Source: Siphonodentalium dalli (lineage: Eukaryota > Mollusca > Scaphopoda > Gadilida > Siphonodentaliidae). Taken from it: 64,000 bases of DNA. The number at the start of each line of letters is the position of its first letter. Position 1 is the first letter of the stretch. The notes beneath the pieces were generated by a model, which was not told where the DNA came from, made no database searches, and saw nothing but the letters and a program-made list of their open reading frames with translations. Shown here piece after piece: positions 1 to 10,169 of the stretch. The stretch is from contig CP136065.1 of the NCBI GenBank assembly GCA_032622095.1, forward strand, positions 58,401,949 to 58,465,948. The letters are read 5' to 3'. The position numbers and the translations under genes are program-made.

Positions 1-1
1 T

Positions 2-491
2 CTAGTAAAAGTCCAACTTTCTTGGAAGATTTCTTAGAAAGTGCTTCCTCACCGAAGATTTCCAGCAGGCCTTTAGAAACAGAACTTTGACCCAGGAAAA
101 TTGATTCGTCTGCTCCAGGACCTAATGAAAGTGCCACAGAAGCATTGTCATTAGTATGCAAGTTATCTCCTCTCTCCTGATCAGAATCAGAGTGTGGAGT
201 TATCAGTCCTTCTTCAGAACTATCAGATATAATTGGGCGTCGTCGTGACCCCTTAACTTGCCGTTCCTTTGAACGGTCTGAATGTTTATTGTTTTTGGCC
301 GGTTGGCTGTTTAATTTTGCCAGGATGAGACCAAGTGTTGACGAGTATTCTTTGCGAAAAGAAACCATTTCATCCTTCATCTCTTTCTTAAACGAATCAA
401 ATTTTGAACTCTTTAATTTGTAGTTAACGTAACGATGTTTTCCATCATCTTCACTTTCTTCGAAAGGTGAAGCATTTTCTTCATCGGACAT
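2..491 (-). CDS. Gag-like N-terminus of a retroelement, partial
   Basis: An uninterrupted frame of 163 codons starts at the ATG complementary to 489-491 and runs off the left edge. The protein begins MSDEENASPFEESEDDGKHR. A Lys/Glu-rich, probably helical stretch follows at about residues 25-60. Next comes a very basic, Ser/Arg-rich segment (about 65-90), an acidic Ser/Asp stretch (about 90-110), and a segment with FLGQ and GLLEILGEEAL near residues 133-150. No zinc knuckle or enzymatic motif lies in the visible part. Acidic start, coiled segment and charged linker resemble the gag-like ORF1 of DIRS-type (tyrosine-recombinase) retroelements and some other retroelements. The class is inferred from composition only. 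If it is a retroelement, its remainder lies to the left. A host nuclear protein is the main alternative. Confidence 0.4.
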   Translation of the reverse strand, partial: MSDEENASPFEESEDDGKHRYVNYKLKSSKFDSFKKEMKDEMVSFRKEYSSTLGLILAKLNSQPAKNNKHSDRSKERQVKGSRRRPIISDSSEEGLITPHSDSDQERGDNLHTNDNASVALSLGPGADESIFLGQSSVSKGLLEIFGEEALSKKSSKKVGLLL

Positions 492-576
492 TGTAGAAAC
501 TAGAGATCGCGAGCGATAGAAATATACGTCTATTCTTTTTCGCGCCGGAAAGAATCTGAAGTGGCGGGGAGAGGAG

Positions 577-620
577 CACTTCCGGGTTACCGGTAGGTTA
601 AAAAGTTGAACCCGGAAGTG
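577..620. repeat. 12-bp inverted repeat upstream of the gag-like ORF
   Basis: CACTTCCGGGTT at 577-588 is exactly inverted at 609-620, in a GC-rich patch (about 535-640) unlike its AT-rich surroundings. It lies about 90 bp upstream of the - strand start codon at 491. It could be part of the leader or terminal repeat of the element that carries the ORF. Confidence 0.5.
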
Positions 621-717
621 GAAGCGGGCGAGTTTAAAGGTACGCACGGAAGGTATTTCATGCAGATAGATGTCAGGTAGGACATAATTTTGAAATAAAA
701 TTAAACCTTTTTTTTAT

Positions 718-786
718 TTTTTTTTAGGGCCGATTTTACAGACCGTAAATTAGGGCCGTTGAGATCGGCCCCTGGCACTGAAAGAG
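718..786 (-). mobile_element. Truncated family C MITE (one end)
   Basis: The T-rich run, the 'TTTACAGACC' stretch and the end 'GGCACTGAAAGAG' followed by TTAA (787-790) match the right part of the fuller family C copy at 3252-3526. Only this end is present. The hairpin core and other end are missing. Confidence 0.6.
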
Positions 787-1548
787 TTAATTAATGAACC
801 TGGCATGATGACAGGCTATAGTTTTGAAGAAGGCTCAATTATTTGACGACTTGTCTGCATTGCGATAATGGGAAGTTTTGAGAATTCAGTTTATGGTTAA
901 AGGGCACTAGCTATCTGGAGTTTCCTGGAGGAATGCACTATTAATCCATCTGCTAAAAAAAAAAATCATACATGTACAAAAACAACAGAGGCCTCATCAA
1001 AGTATGCATTGCCATGCAGTGATCTAACATTTTATATCTTGGATGTATCATACCAACAAACAGCGGTTGTTCATACACAAATCTTAATAGCATCATTGTT
1101 GTCTTAGTGCATGCTACAATGTTATCGCAGAGTATTCAGCAAACAAATGTAGCAAATTTTACACGCCCTCCAATGTTTGCATATAACCTTGGAGTTTCCA
1201 ATACAAAGATTGCACCACTGCACTAACCAGACATATACCAGTATTTACTTTGATCATTTCAACTAACTGTTATCAGTTTAACAAGTCACTTCTTAAAAAA
1301 TCCCACTAAACTGAGTGGTGGGGCACTTTATGATGAATATATTTTTATTTGATTGCTGGTCGGTACCTTCCAGACAACAAACAATTCTTGAGGGGGTGTG
1401 TATATGGCCCGGTTAACTGGGCTGGCTTAATAAGCCAGTCTAGCCCCAGCGCCCTATAATATGGCGCATGTTAAATATTATTTGCATTTATATTAGGCGA
1501 GGCAGTCATGTCAACCAAGCCAGTTGTGTTCAAGAGCAATCCTTGAAT

Positions 1549-1957
1549 TAGTGTGTCTGACATATTAAGAATGAGGTCCCCAGAGGGTGAATTTAGTGAT
1601 GCTACCCCGCACAGTGGGCTACCATCACCAAATTCACTCTCTGGGACCTCATTCTGCTCAGGCCTCAACTGCTATGGGAGACCTGGGATAAGTTCCCCAG
1701 TTGAAGTTTGTGATGTTCACCCATTATATTCGCCTCAATTATGTATTTTATCTTCTGCAAATTAGGGGATATAGAAACTGAAAGAAGGGAAAAGTAACTG
1801 AAAACAATGTTAATTTGAGATTATAGATAATTTCCAGAATATGAGTCCTAGGCAGAATGACATCCCCAAAGGGTGAGTTTGGTGATGCTAGCCCACTTTG
1901 TGGGGTAGCATCACTAAATTCGACCTCTGGGGACCTCATTCTCCAAATATGTGAAGG
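1549..1957. mobile_element. Family F element: two palindromic hairpins flanking a unique middle
   Basis: A hairpin of about 90 bp at 1570-1655 (arms 'GAATGAGGTCCCCAGAGGG') and a second at 1853-1946 face each other around a middle of about 200 bp. The outer ends carry GTGTGTCTG, as in the copy at 38810-39200. The same architecture recurs at 38810-39200 and 41605-41960, so this looks like one mobile unit of about 400 bp. No coding capacity is seen and the superfamily is unknown. Short frames read from the hairpin (for example 1553-1765) are not genes. Confidence 0.7.
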
Positions 1958-2068
1958 CTTGTTCGAGAGACCAGGCTAGCCAGGCTTGGGTTAACTGGGC
2001 TGGCTTGGATGGCCGGGGTGGCCCAGTCTCATAGAAAAAGGCCAGTTATGTGTTAATTATGGTGACAT

Positions 2069-2305
2069 GTTGTAATGATGGCATCACATAGAATAATGAT
2101 CCCAGACATAAATTTTAATACAATATACAAGGAACTTCTAAAACATACCAATGATCCAGACAAAATATCCCCCAACTCACTATTTGATCTTCATTATAAA
2201 AATTGTCACTTTCTATCACCTTCAGAATTTAAAGCCAAAAATACAAACATACCGCACCAAAGGGCCCAATATCTTAAACCTCAATTGTCAAGGCTTAAAT
2301 GGTAA
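2069..2305 (+). pseudogene. Possible 5' part of a degraded non-LTR retrotransposon
   Basis: A 76-codon frame from 2075 reads like protein (for example LFDLHYKNCHFLSPSEFK) and ends at 2305, shortly before a reverse-transcriptase fragment on the same strand. Such stretches can precede the endonuclease domain in LINE ORF2. The endonuclease motifs themselves are absent, so assignment rests mainly on position and coding-like composition. Confidence 0.25.
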
Positions 2306-2354
2306 CTCGAATTAATTCAATAGCTTCCTCTGTGAACTACAACAAGAAAGGGAC

Positions 2355-2461
2355 CTTCTTTTTCTAATCTGCGTTAACTAACGATATGAAAGATGCAACC
2401 ACCCTATCTTTACTTTCATTTGCTGATGACACAACATATGTCATTATATACATCCGGGAAT
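2355..2461 (+). pseudogene. Non-LTR reverse transcriptase fragment with FADD motif
   Basis: In frame, the + strand reads NDMKDATTLSLLSFADDTTY and then a stop at 2459-2461. FADD followed by TT is the catalytic motif (the YXDD/FADD box) of LINE reverse transcriptase, where it binds metal at the polymerase active site. Sequence on both sides is broken by stops and later insertions, so this is a dead relic. It belongs with the fragments at 2755-2950 and 3958-4236. Confidence 0.6.
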
Positions 2462-2754
2462 AATAAATAAATAATCAATGCATTTATATACCGTAGCACA
2501 TTATACAGAGAATTAGTTTCGATGAAGTTTACACCAATTATTACCTTGGTCATAGGGCACATAACAACATTGTCATTACCATCCAGACATGTTAAGTTTT
2601 GAAATGGCAATCCGGGAGATCATAGTTTTGCGGTAGGGACCCGCTCCAATCTGCGACTGCATTTCCTCACTTCGCACGTCGCTCAATCTGGCCAAGACAC
2701 TTGTGCGAAACTCACATTAGTCCACCGGCGGGCTGTGAATTCATCTCGATTTGT

Positions 2755-2950
2755 TTACAGCGAAGACTAGTCTGACATGCAACATGCTAACAACTGGACC
2801 ACGGAGCTCCACAGATTTGTTAATGACAAAAGCGAATTGGAATCGTATCTGAATACCAAAATAGGAAAATTTTATGAATTACATGTATGTCGTGCAAACT
2901 ACTTACATATGAATCCTTCAAGATGTAAATATATTATAAGAAGGATATGA
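2755..2950 (+). pseudogene. Continuation of the reverse transcriptase relic
   Basis: One frame here reads ANYLHMNPSRCKYIIRR before a stop at 2948-2950. This resembles the 'NKLxLNxxKTKYIIF' segment that follows the FADD box in LINE polymerases. It sits in order between the FADD fragment and the downstream LGVILDE fragment on the same strand. The match is to a pattern remembered from the family, not an alignment. Confidence 0.4.
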
Positions 2951-3251
2951 CTGAAAGTCCTTCCTGTTCACACCAAGTGTGGTCAGGATGCTGAAAATCT
3001 GATGTGGATCTTTGATTTTCGGAATATGGTTTCTGAAGCACTCTCTGAGCCAATATTGATATAATAGACATGTTTGTGACATGGGTGACAAGTTGATAAT
3101 ATCATATCATGGTCATATATATTCACGTGGAATGTTCTAGGGTTTTTTCATCATGACTGACAATATATTTTCCAGGAATTCTTTCAGAATATCTGATCAG
3201 TATGGACCCTTCAGGTTTGGGAAAGATTATGGATAGTCCTCTTGGGCTTAA

Positions 3252-3526
3252 CCTTTTGAGTGCCAGGTCCGATTTTTGTATCAACCCATATACCCTGTGC
3301 CAATGCATTCTCTTATATATGCGAGTCGACCATAGGTCGCGTCGCATATATAAGAGAATGCATTGGCCTAACAATTTTTCATCTTTTGTTATTATTTTTT
3401 ACAATTTTTTACAATTTTAATAATTTTTTAAAAATCTAAAAAAAAAAAACTAAAAAAAATGTTTTTATTTTTTTAGGGCCGATTTTACAGACCATAAATT
3501 AGGGCCGATGAGATGCACTGAAAGGG
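3252..3526 (+). mobile_element. Family C MITE, complete, TTAA-flanked
   Basis: Bounded by TTAA at 3248-3251 and 3527-3530. Ends are CCTTTTGAGTGCC and GCACTGAAAGGG, a near-perfect terminal inverted repeat. Inside is one copy of the shared hairpin (about 3300-3366, centred on ACCATAGGTCG), then a long A/T stretch. TTAA target and CCCTTT-type ends point to a non-autonomous piggyBac-like element. It interrupts the LINE relic. Confidence 0.8.
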
Positions 3527-3957
3527 TTAATCCATGGAAATACTTGATATGAGGAGCTTTGTTGGAGGGGAGAATAATATTTTCTTTGTTTTTAGGTGCC
3601 TTTATGTTGGTATGTGGTCAAATTGCTGTCATTGATGCACATCTTATTGTAATCATAAATTTCCTCTCCGAGCTCCCATTTTTTCTATATTATCATTTTA
3701 CAAGGATATGTGTGTAGAGTTCGATGCACTGTTGTGTGTGCTAACAGATACACTACACTCACGTTTGGGACTAAGGTAGCCATTGTTGGATATTGGTGTG
3801 AAGTTTATAATACCTATAGGCAAGGGATTAGTGGATTATTGGTGTTATCCCCTGGAGAATTGTATTCTCATATCCCCCTTTGTAAATATATTACCCTTCA
3901 TCCTACTAGTATGTACAACTCACATAGGGGTGACAACTTGTCAAATAAGATCAATTA

Positions 3958-4236
3958 GGATCAACAACACCAAAATTACACAGGTTGGTAACAAAAGATC
4001 CGAACAATCACTAACATAATTAGGCGTGATTTTAGATGAACATTTGAAATTCCATCAGCATTTAATGTACATGTATTTGTGTGCTAGAATTGCCAGGGCA
4101 AACTATAGTCTAAACAAAATGAAGCACTTCATACCATGGGAAGCACTTACATCATTATACTTTCCGCTAGTCCACAGTCGCTTGATGTATGCTATACACA
4201 TATGGGGGAAAATCGAAATAAATTTAATTGGAGTAT
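3958..4236 (+). pseudogene. Reverse transcriptase C-terminal fragment of the same LINE relic
   Basis: The frame from about 4020 reads LGVILDEHLKF and then FIPWEALTSLYFPLVHSRL and MYAIHIWG. These match the thumb-side region of non-LTR polymerases, typically 'FLGVxLDxxLxW ... LYxxLxxSxLxYGIxxWG'. A stop at about 4018-4020 and the following A/T run (4236-4320) show decay. The 23-bp minisatellite begins about 120 bp downstream. Confidence 0.6.
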
Positions 4237-4355
4237 TCATATATTTTTTTAAATCAATATATAAATAATAAAAATATATAATACAAATAAATAAAATAAA
4301 ATAATAAAAAAAATAGTCACACAGATCTGCTATTTATAACTATGGAAATTTAGAA

Positions 4356-5511
4356 ATTCAATGATCTGTATACTCTACATTCAATGATATGTATACTCTA
4401 CATTCAATGATCTGTATACTCTACATTCAATGATCTGTATACTCTACATTCAATGATCTGTATACTCTACATTCAATGATATGTATACTCTACATTCAAT
4501 GATATGTATACTCTACATTCAATGATCTGTATACTCTACATTCAATGATATGTATACTCTACATTCAATGATCTGTATACTCTACATTCAATGATCTGTA
4601 TACTCTACATTCAATGATATGTATACTCTACATTCAATGATCTGTATACTCTGCATTCAATGATCTGTATACTCTACATTCAATGATCTGTATTCTCTAC
4701 ATTCAATGGTCTGTATACTCTACATTCAATGATCTGTATACTCTACATTCAATGATCTGTATACTCTACATTCAATGATCTGTATACTCTACATTCAATG
4801 ATCTGTATACTCTACATTCAATGATATGTATACTCTACATTCAATGATCTGTATACTCTACATTCAATGATATGTATACTCTACATTCAATGATATGTAT
4901 ACTCTACATTCAATGATATGTATACTCTACATTCAATGATCTGTATACTCTACATTCAATGATATGTATACTCTACATTCAATGATCTGTATACTCTACA
5001 TTCAATGATCTGTATACTCTACATTCAATGATCTGTATACTCTACATTCAATGATCTGTATGCTCTACATTCAATGATCTGTATGCTCTACATTCAATGA
5101 TATGTATGCTCTACATTCAATGATATGTATACTCTACATTCAATGATCTGTATACTCTACATTCAATGATATGTATACTCTACATTCAATGATCTGTATC
5201 CTCTACATTCAATGATATGTATGCTCTACATTCAATGATATGTATGCTCTACATTCAATGATATGTATACTCTACATTCAATGATCTGTATACTCTACAT
5301 TCAATGATATGTATACTCTACATTCAATGATATGTATACTCTACATTCAATGATATGTATACTCTACATTCAATGATATGTATACTCTACATTCAATGAT
5401 CTGTATACTCTACATTCAATGATCTGTATACTCTACATTAAATGATCTGTATACTCTACATTCAATGATCTGTATACTCTACATTCAATGATCTGTATAC
5501 TCTGCATTCAA
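4356..5511. repeat. 23-bp minisatellite, about 50 copies
   Basis: The unit ATTCAATGATCTGTATACTC plus TAC is repeated head to tail for 1156 bp with almost no length change. Most variation is a two-state difference: GATCTGT or GATATGT. A few units carry private changes (for example TATGCTC, TATTCTC, TGCATTC). The period is not a multiple of three, so the array does not code. There are no unique spacers, so it is not CRISPR-like. Confidence 0.97.
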
Positions 5512-5531
5512 ATATCCTTATTCAGGATTGA

Positions 5532-5813
5532 TTTCACGACCAGTTACCAAATTCATTGAAAAATGTCTTCACAATTTACAAAAATGACATGCAACAAGAT
5601 GGTATGCTTATATCTGGGACACCAAAAAGTGTCTTCTCTGAAAATTTACTCGAACACTATCTTCCAAAGATGAGGAATTCCCTGGAAGACAGACTAAACA
5701 TCATCCAACACGAACAATGTTCAAAAATTATTACTCTCGAAAACACAGTTTATCTTTTATCAGCTGAATCCCAAATGTACATACCGGTCCAAAAACTTTC
5801 CTGCTTGTTTTAG
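5532..5813 (+). pseudogene. Coding-like relic, possibly the C-terminal region of the LINE
   Basis: An open frame (about 94 codons, no Met at its start) reads FHDQLPNSLKNVFTIYKND near its beginning. LINE ORF2 proteins often carry a 'LPxSLxxxFxxN' segment downstream of the polymerase. It is on the same strand as the fragments at 2355-4236 and follows the minisatellite directly. The remainder (to KLSCLF) is not recognised. Confidence 0.3.
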
Positions 5814-5957
5814 AAAATAGTACATATTATTCATAGCAATAACTAACACTGTATGTTAGACGCTGTTGTTGTCATGGTAGAGAAAAGTTTAAAATTACAT
5901 GTCTATAAGCTCCCCTCTCAGGAATCCCAGGAACGCTGTATTCAACCCATTGATTAA

Positions 5958-6349
5958 CCCTTTACCCAACAAACCGGCCAAAACCGGCCAAATAAAGCTT
6001 CAACAGCCTAAAATATCTCCGGTCTGTCTCAATAGAACCATACAAATATGGATATCATTGGAACCGGCTCCTTGACCACATTGTGATAGTTACAGTTATT
6101 CCCTGTGCCAATGCATTCTCTTATATATGCGAGTCGACCATAGGTCGCCTCGCATATATTTGAGAATGCATTGGCCTAAAAAAAATCTTTTTTTAACACT
6201 TTTTACCATTTTTTCTTACATTCTTTAACAATTTTATAATTTTTAATGTGTTAAGCCAATGCATTCTCTTATATATGCGAGGCGACCTATGGTCGACTCG
6301 CATATATAAGAGAATGCATTGGCACAGGGCCCTTCTGTTGGGTAAAGGG
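5958..6349 (+). mobile_element. Family A MITE, complete, 392 bp, TTAA-flanked
   Basis: TTAA at 5954-5957 and 6350-6353 flanks ends CCCTTTACCCAACA and TGTTGGGTAAAGGG. Two copies of the shared hairpin lie inside in opposite orientation (about 6108-6175 and 6255-6325), around a T-rich spacer. The copies at 24713-25104 and 61943-62334 are exactly the same length. TTAA target plus CCCTTT ends identify a non-autonomous piggyBac-like element. It has no coding capacity. Confidence 0.88.
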
Positions 6350-7325
6350 TTAAAGCCCACTCATTACTCTCGGCTGACCCTTTAGTTCTGAATGATCAGT
6401 CACGAGTCAATTAACTGACTTGAAACACAGCTTTATAATAACATTGTATTGGTTGACTGGCATTGCTTCTGTTTAATAAACAGGATAATGCTTCTCCTTT
6501 CCTGGCTATAGTTAACTTCCACCATATAAGATTACTGTGCATTCAGCTCTGATTACCAGTCAACTGTGTGCTGTAATCATTAGAATTACTTGATATTCTT
6601 ACCACTTTAGAAGGCGTTCTCTAGTAGCTTAACAGTATTTTACCCACACAATAAGATACCATAATTTTGAGGCGAAGTTAACCGGAAGCGGATGGCGGGC
6701 GTTAATGAAGCTTTGTTTTCATTAACGTCTGCCACCCGCTTCTGTTTAAGTCACCGATCACACGAGAGCGGAGTGGTAATAATAGTAATAACAGGCCTTT
6801 AATAATCCATAACTCCCTCAAAAATCATGTTATTGGCTGTTATTGGTATTATTCTTTCCTCCTCTTTACCAAAAACATTTTTATATTTTCACTCATGCCG
6901 GCCCTATATTAAGGCAGTTATTTTAATGGAATCCTGAAAAATTTCACTATCAAACAGGGGCCAATGACGTCAGTGTTTTCTATTCTAAAGTTATCATTCT
7001 TTGTTTTCCTAGAAATAATAATTTTTTGTCCATCAGTCCATTCGTCTGAGTATCACATCCACGGGTGAAATTTGGTGCAGCTATTTACCATCACAAGGTC
7101 GTTTAATGAGGTGTTTGTGATGTTTGCATTTTTAGTTCAACTTGATAAAGTCAAGCTATTACCATGGGTTGGCATCCATCGTCCATCCATCTGTGCATGC
7201 GTGTGTCCATTAACAATTTCCTTTACCACACCCTACAGGTCACATCTCTCATCCGATCATCACCAAACTTCATCGGGTGACCTCTAGATGGGAGCCATCA
7301 ATTTTTTTCCGAAATTCGTTAAGAA

Positions 7326-7570
7326 CATGGCTGCCAGCAGCCATCTTGGGTTTCAATTTTAATCTGTTGGCACACCCTGCAGACCACAACGATTTTGAAG
7401 AAAAGCATGGCTGCCGGCGGCCAAGCCATCTTGGATTTTACTATTTGCTTGACTAATTCTACGGCACACTCTGCAGGCCACATCGATTTTCCGAAATTCA
7501 TTAAAAAACATGGCCTCCAGCAGCCATCTTGGATTTCAAATTTGAGTCAATCAGTACACCCTGAAGGATG
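7326..7570. repeat. Diverged tandem repeat, 80-100 bp unit
   Basis: 'ATGGCTGCCAGCAGCC' and close variants recur at about 7328, 7408 and 7510. Each is followed by 'ATCTTGG' and a shared tail with 'CACACYCTGCAG'. Units are divergent and of unequal length. Short frames across the array on both strands are not convincing genes. Confidence 0.6.
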
Positions 7571-7644
7571 CATTTATTGTTAAATTTATATAATTAATTA
7601 TAAATGCATTATATAGAATATAGTGAGTAAGAACACCATTATGA

Positions 7645-7765
7645 ATATAATCAGTAAATATACTTTAAATATGCTGTTGGGACATAAGCATACGGTACTG
7701 GTATATGAGAGAGAAATCACTTCTTCTTGGGACAAAAATAAGGAAAATATGACTCCAAGTCGCCC
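7645..7765 (-). repeat. Dispersed repeat J, inverted copy of 31650-31785
   Basis: The stretch containing 'ATATGCTGTTGGGACATA' and 'GAGAGAAATCACTTCTTC' is the reverse complement of sequence at about 31660-31785. The class is unknown and no ends were defined. A 13-base G run follows at 7781-7793. Confidence 0.55.
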
Positions 7766-7868
7766 TCAAGGCTGGTTCCTGGGGGGGGGGGGGCACTTAC
7801 TGTTTGAGGTGTTGATATCTACCCTTAGATCTATACAATATTCATGTAGTAATAATTGCTCATGTTTA

Positions 7869-8077
7869 TATGCCCTAAATAATCGACTCCTTAACCACAG
7901 CAGAATTATGGTTAATTTTTCAGGATTTACTCAGAAATATGGCTTGTTGCCATTCATTGGAAAGCTCTCACTTAGAGCTTTCCAATGAATGGCAACAAGC
8001 CATATTTCCGACTAAATCCTGAAAAAATACCCATAATTCTGCTGTGGTTAAGGTGGCGATTATATAGGGCATTACTG
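7869..8077. mobile_element. Family E foldback MITE, next to an exon
   Basis: The left arm starts TGCCCTAAATAATCG and the right arm ends GGGCATTACTG, followed by TA at 8078-8079. The arms are almost fully complementary, meeting near 7971 at a GAAAGCTCTC/GAGAGCTTTC centre. The first five bases of the left end (CAGTA) are missing. Only 22 nt separate the right end from the exon at 8100, so the element supplies part of the intron's 3' end. Confidence 0.85.
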
Positions 8078-8099
8078 TAATTACATTTCTCTTCCACAG

Positions 8100-8231
8100 A
8101 AGATGATGCTGAGACTCTGTCAGAGACTCTGGTTCAGCAGGGAATCTTGAAGGACATCAGCTCCATGCTGATAGACAAGGACGTATCAAAGATCAAGTTA
8201 GCACAATTGGTGGCTGAATTGGCTAAAATAG
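8100..8231 (+). CDS. RAP1GDS1: RAP1GDS1 internal exon (armadillo repeats)
   Basis: The 132-bp exon lies between the acceptor CTCTTCCACAG and donor GTGGGT. It enters and leaves in phase 1. The product reads DDAETLSETLVQQGILKDIS and ends ..VAELAKI, matching the N-terminal region of vertebrate SmgGDS ('SGILQLFASLL..VANIIAEVAKN'). SmgGDS is a cytosolic/nuclear armadillo protein that binds small GTPases with polybasic C-termini (RhoA, Rac1, Rap1, K-Ras). It chaperones their prenylation and promotes exchange on some. Continuing past the donor in frame reaches a stop at 8342-8344, so splicing is required. The preceding exon was not found in this window. Confidence 0.92.
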
Positions 8232-9059
8232 GTGGGTCTAGTGTTCCATTAGCAGCGATTGTGTACTTTCACGATAAGTCATCACCCGCTTTGGCTCATT
8301 ATAGCCTGGAGACTATCTCACGACATGTTCTCAATGCTAGATAAATACTTCAAATTACTGAACAGCCTTCGATTGAGACAGAATATTGAAACATAATATA
8401 CACCACCCACTCAGTCCCACTCATATATAGATTTTTACCCTAACATGATTATTGTGACCCTCGATGATAAAATTATCTCTCTGATACTGAGAAAATTATG
8501 ATTATCTTACATTATGAAATACAAAACATTGATCAAAAGGGCAGACTAGGTCCGGGGTGCCTGAGCATGGTGGAGGGGGCGAGGTTGTGGTGGGAGCTGA
8601 TCTGAGAATTGGGGTTTTCTATGTTAGTTCAGTTATAACCCATTTAAATTGACCATCTGCAAGCAGGGTTTGTTTTGGTTATAAAATTCTTTTGGCCATT
8701 CTGAATTTGTTTGGCCATTTTTAATAAACTTGGACCAAATTTTAAAATACAGAATCATTGAGAAAACCAAATCACCATTGTTTTTATAAGCAAGCATCTG
8801 TGACTACTGGTAAATTGTTATCCAGACGTACCTAGGTGAACATCTATTAATTGTAAGTTGACGACTGTCAGGGTTTCAATGAGATCTGGTGATATTCTGA
8901 TAGGTGATAGATGACTTTTGGCTTGAAACTTTTTGGCCAAAAATTTGGTCAAATGAAATATTATTTTTCCATTTTCAAGCCAATTTGACCAATGACAGCA
9001 TGAATCCTGTCTGTAAGTCTTTCCTCCACCATAATTAAGCCGGATTATGCTGTGATGTT

Positions 9060-9205
9060 GCATAGAGGTTGCAATGATGATAAAACACAAGAAACCAAAA
9101 AACACCATGACTGGGTTATCTTCCAACTCAACAAGACAATGTCTGACCATTAATTCAATGTCATAATGGCATCACTGATGGCATCATGAGTGTTTTCCTT
9201 ATTAA
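9060..9205. repeat. Direct repeat, left copy (right copy 9680-9815)
   Basis: Both copies contain 'CCATGACTGG', 'CAACAAGACAATGTCTGAC', 'GTCATAATGGCATCA' and 'CCTTATTAAT' in the same order. They flank the family D/E nest at 9210-9659. At about 140 bp they are far too long for a target-site duplication, so a local duplication is more likely. Confidence 0.7.
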
Positions 9206-9209
9206 TTAA

Positions 9210-9659
9210 CCCTTTGTAAACTAAATAATCATTGATGAGTATGGCAATGCCCTAAATAATCGACTCCTTAAAGACAGCAGAATTATGGGTAACTTTTCAG
9301 GATTTAGTCGGAAATATGGCTTGTTGCCATTCATTGGAAAGCTCTCAGTGAGAGCTTTCTGATGAATGGCAACAAGCCATTTTTCCGACTAAATCCTGAA
9401 AAGTTACCCATAATTCTGCTCTGGTTAAGGAGTTGATTATTTAGGGCATTACTGAAGCCCCTTATGAAATGTTCAGATAATAAGTTCAACAAACGACCAT
9501 AAATCATTTGTTGAATTTACTATCTGAACATTTCCCTTCAATAAATAGGACTTCTTCTGTACTTGTGTTTTTCCTGAAAACCCCTTCAGATGAATAACAG
9601 AGCATTCCAATGTATACATTTATAACTGGGTGGGCGGAATCCATTTAGTAAAGAATGGG
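9210..9659 (+). mobile_element. Family D MITE carrying a nested family E element
   Basis: TTAA at 9206-9209 is followed by CCCTTTGTAAACTAAAT. The right end is 'CCATTTAGTAAAGAATGGG' at 9641-9659, then TTAC (decayed TTAA). The characteristic D core (AATGTTCAGATAATAAG with its inverted partner) is at about 9469-9535. Family E is nested inside at 9246-9454, so E inserted after D. Confidence 0.8.
9246..9454. mobile_element. Family E foldback MITE nested in family D
   Basis: Arms from AATGCCCTAAATAATCG to TTAGGGCATTACTG are complementary over nearly their whole length, with the centre near 9350. The left end lacks the first bases (CAGT). Confidence 0.85.
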
Positions 9660-9679
9660 TTACACTGACAATGTTGTGA

Positions 9680-9815
9680 TGTTACTTTACGGTTGAAATG
9701 ATGAGAAAACCGAAAATACCAAACAAAACCATGACTGGATTATCCTCTTATGCAACAAGACAATGTCTGACAGAAATGTCATAATGGCATCATGAATTTT
9801 TCTTCCTTATTAATG
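9680..9815. repeat. Direct repeat, right copy (left copy 9060-9205)
   Basis: Carries the same ordered blocks as the left copy, on the other side of the D/E nest. Confidence 0.7.
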
Positions 9816-10169
9816 CGTCTAATTAGGGTGAGCATTCCAGTGATCATTGCTGTCTTTTATAAATAATATTTCCTCAAAATAATTAGTTGACTGTTGCATG
9901 AGTAGTCCATTAAAGTAGGCGGAGTACAGACATGCTGACGATTGATTATCCCTGCTGCCAAAGAGGTTGGCACTTAGTGGATATTTTGTGTTCTGAAACC
10001 TGTAATAAAAACAAACCTGCTATTAACTAAATAACATACCACTGAGTTTTGCATCCATTAATATGGTATAAGTATCTCAGTGGGATATTGAGTTGACTCC
10101 TTGCCCAATTGTGGACCAAAAATAATATTTAAAGCTTTGTAACATTCACTGTGTATTCAGGGTGGTAAG

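Noticed and set aside
4356-5511. CRISPR-like array
   Set aside because: Units abut directly without unique spacers and the genome is eukaryotic; it is a minisatellite.
7869-7988. Proteins containing 'YGLLPFIGKLS'
   Set aside because: They arise in every family E foldback copy on either strand.
1-8099. Upstream RAP1GDS1 exon (start of the protein)
   Set aside because: I looked for a phase-compatible exon resembling the SmgGDS N-terminus on the + strand and saw none that I could support.
8147-8344. Single-exon gene ending at 8344
   Set aside because: The open frame runs past a good donor (8232) into the intron. The next exon continues the armadillo protein in phase, so the stop at 8342-8344 is intronic.
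9060-9815. Direct repeats flanking the D/E nest as LTRs
   Set aside because: The repeats are outside elements that have their own TTAA and TA ends, and no retroviral coding or primer site lies between.
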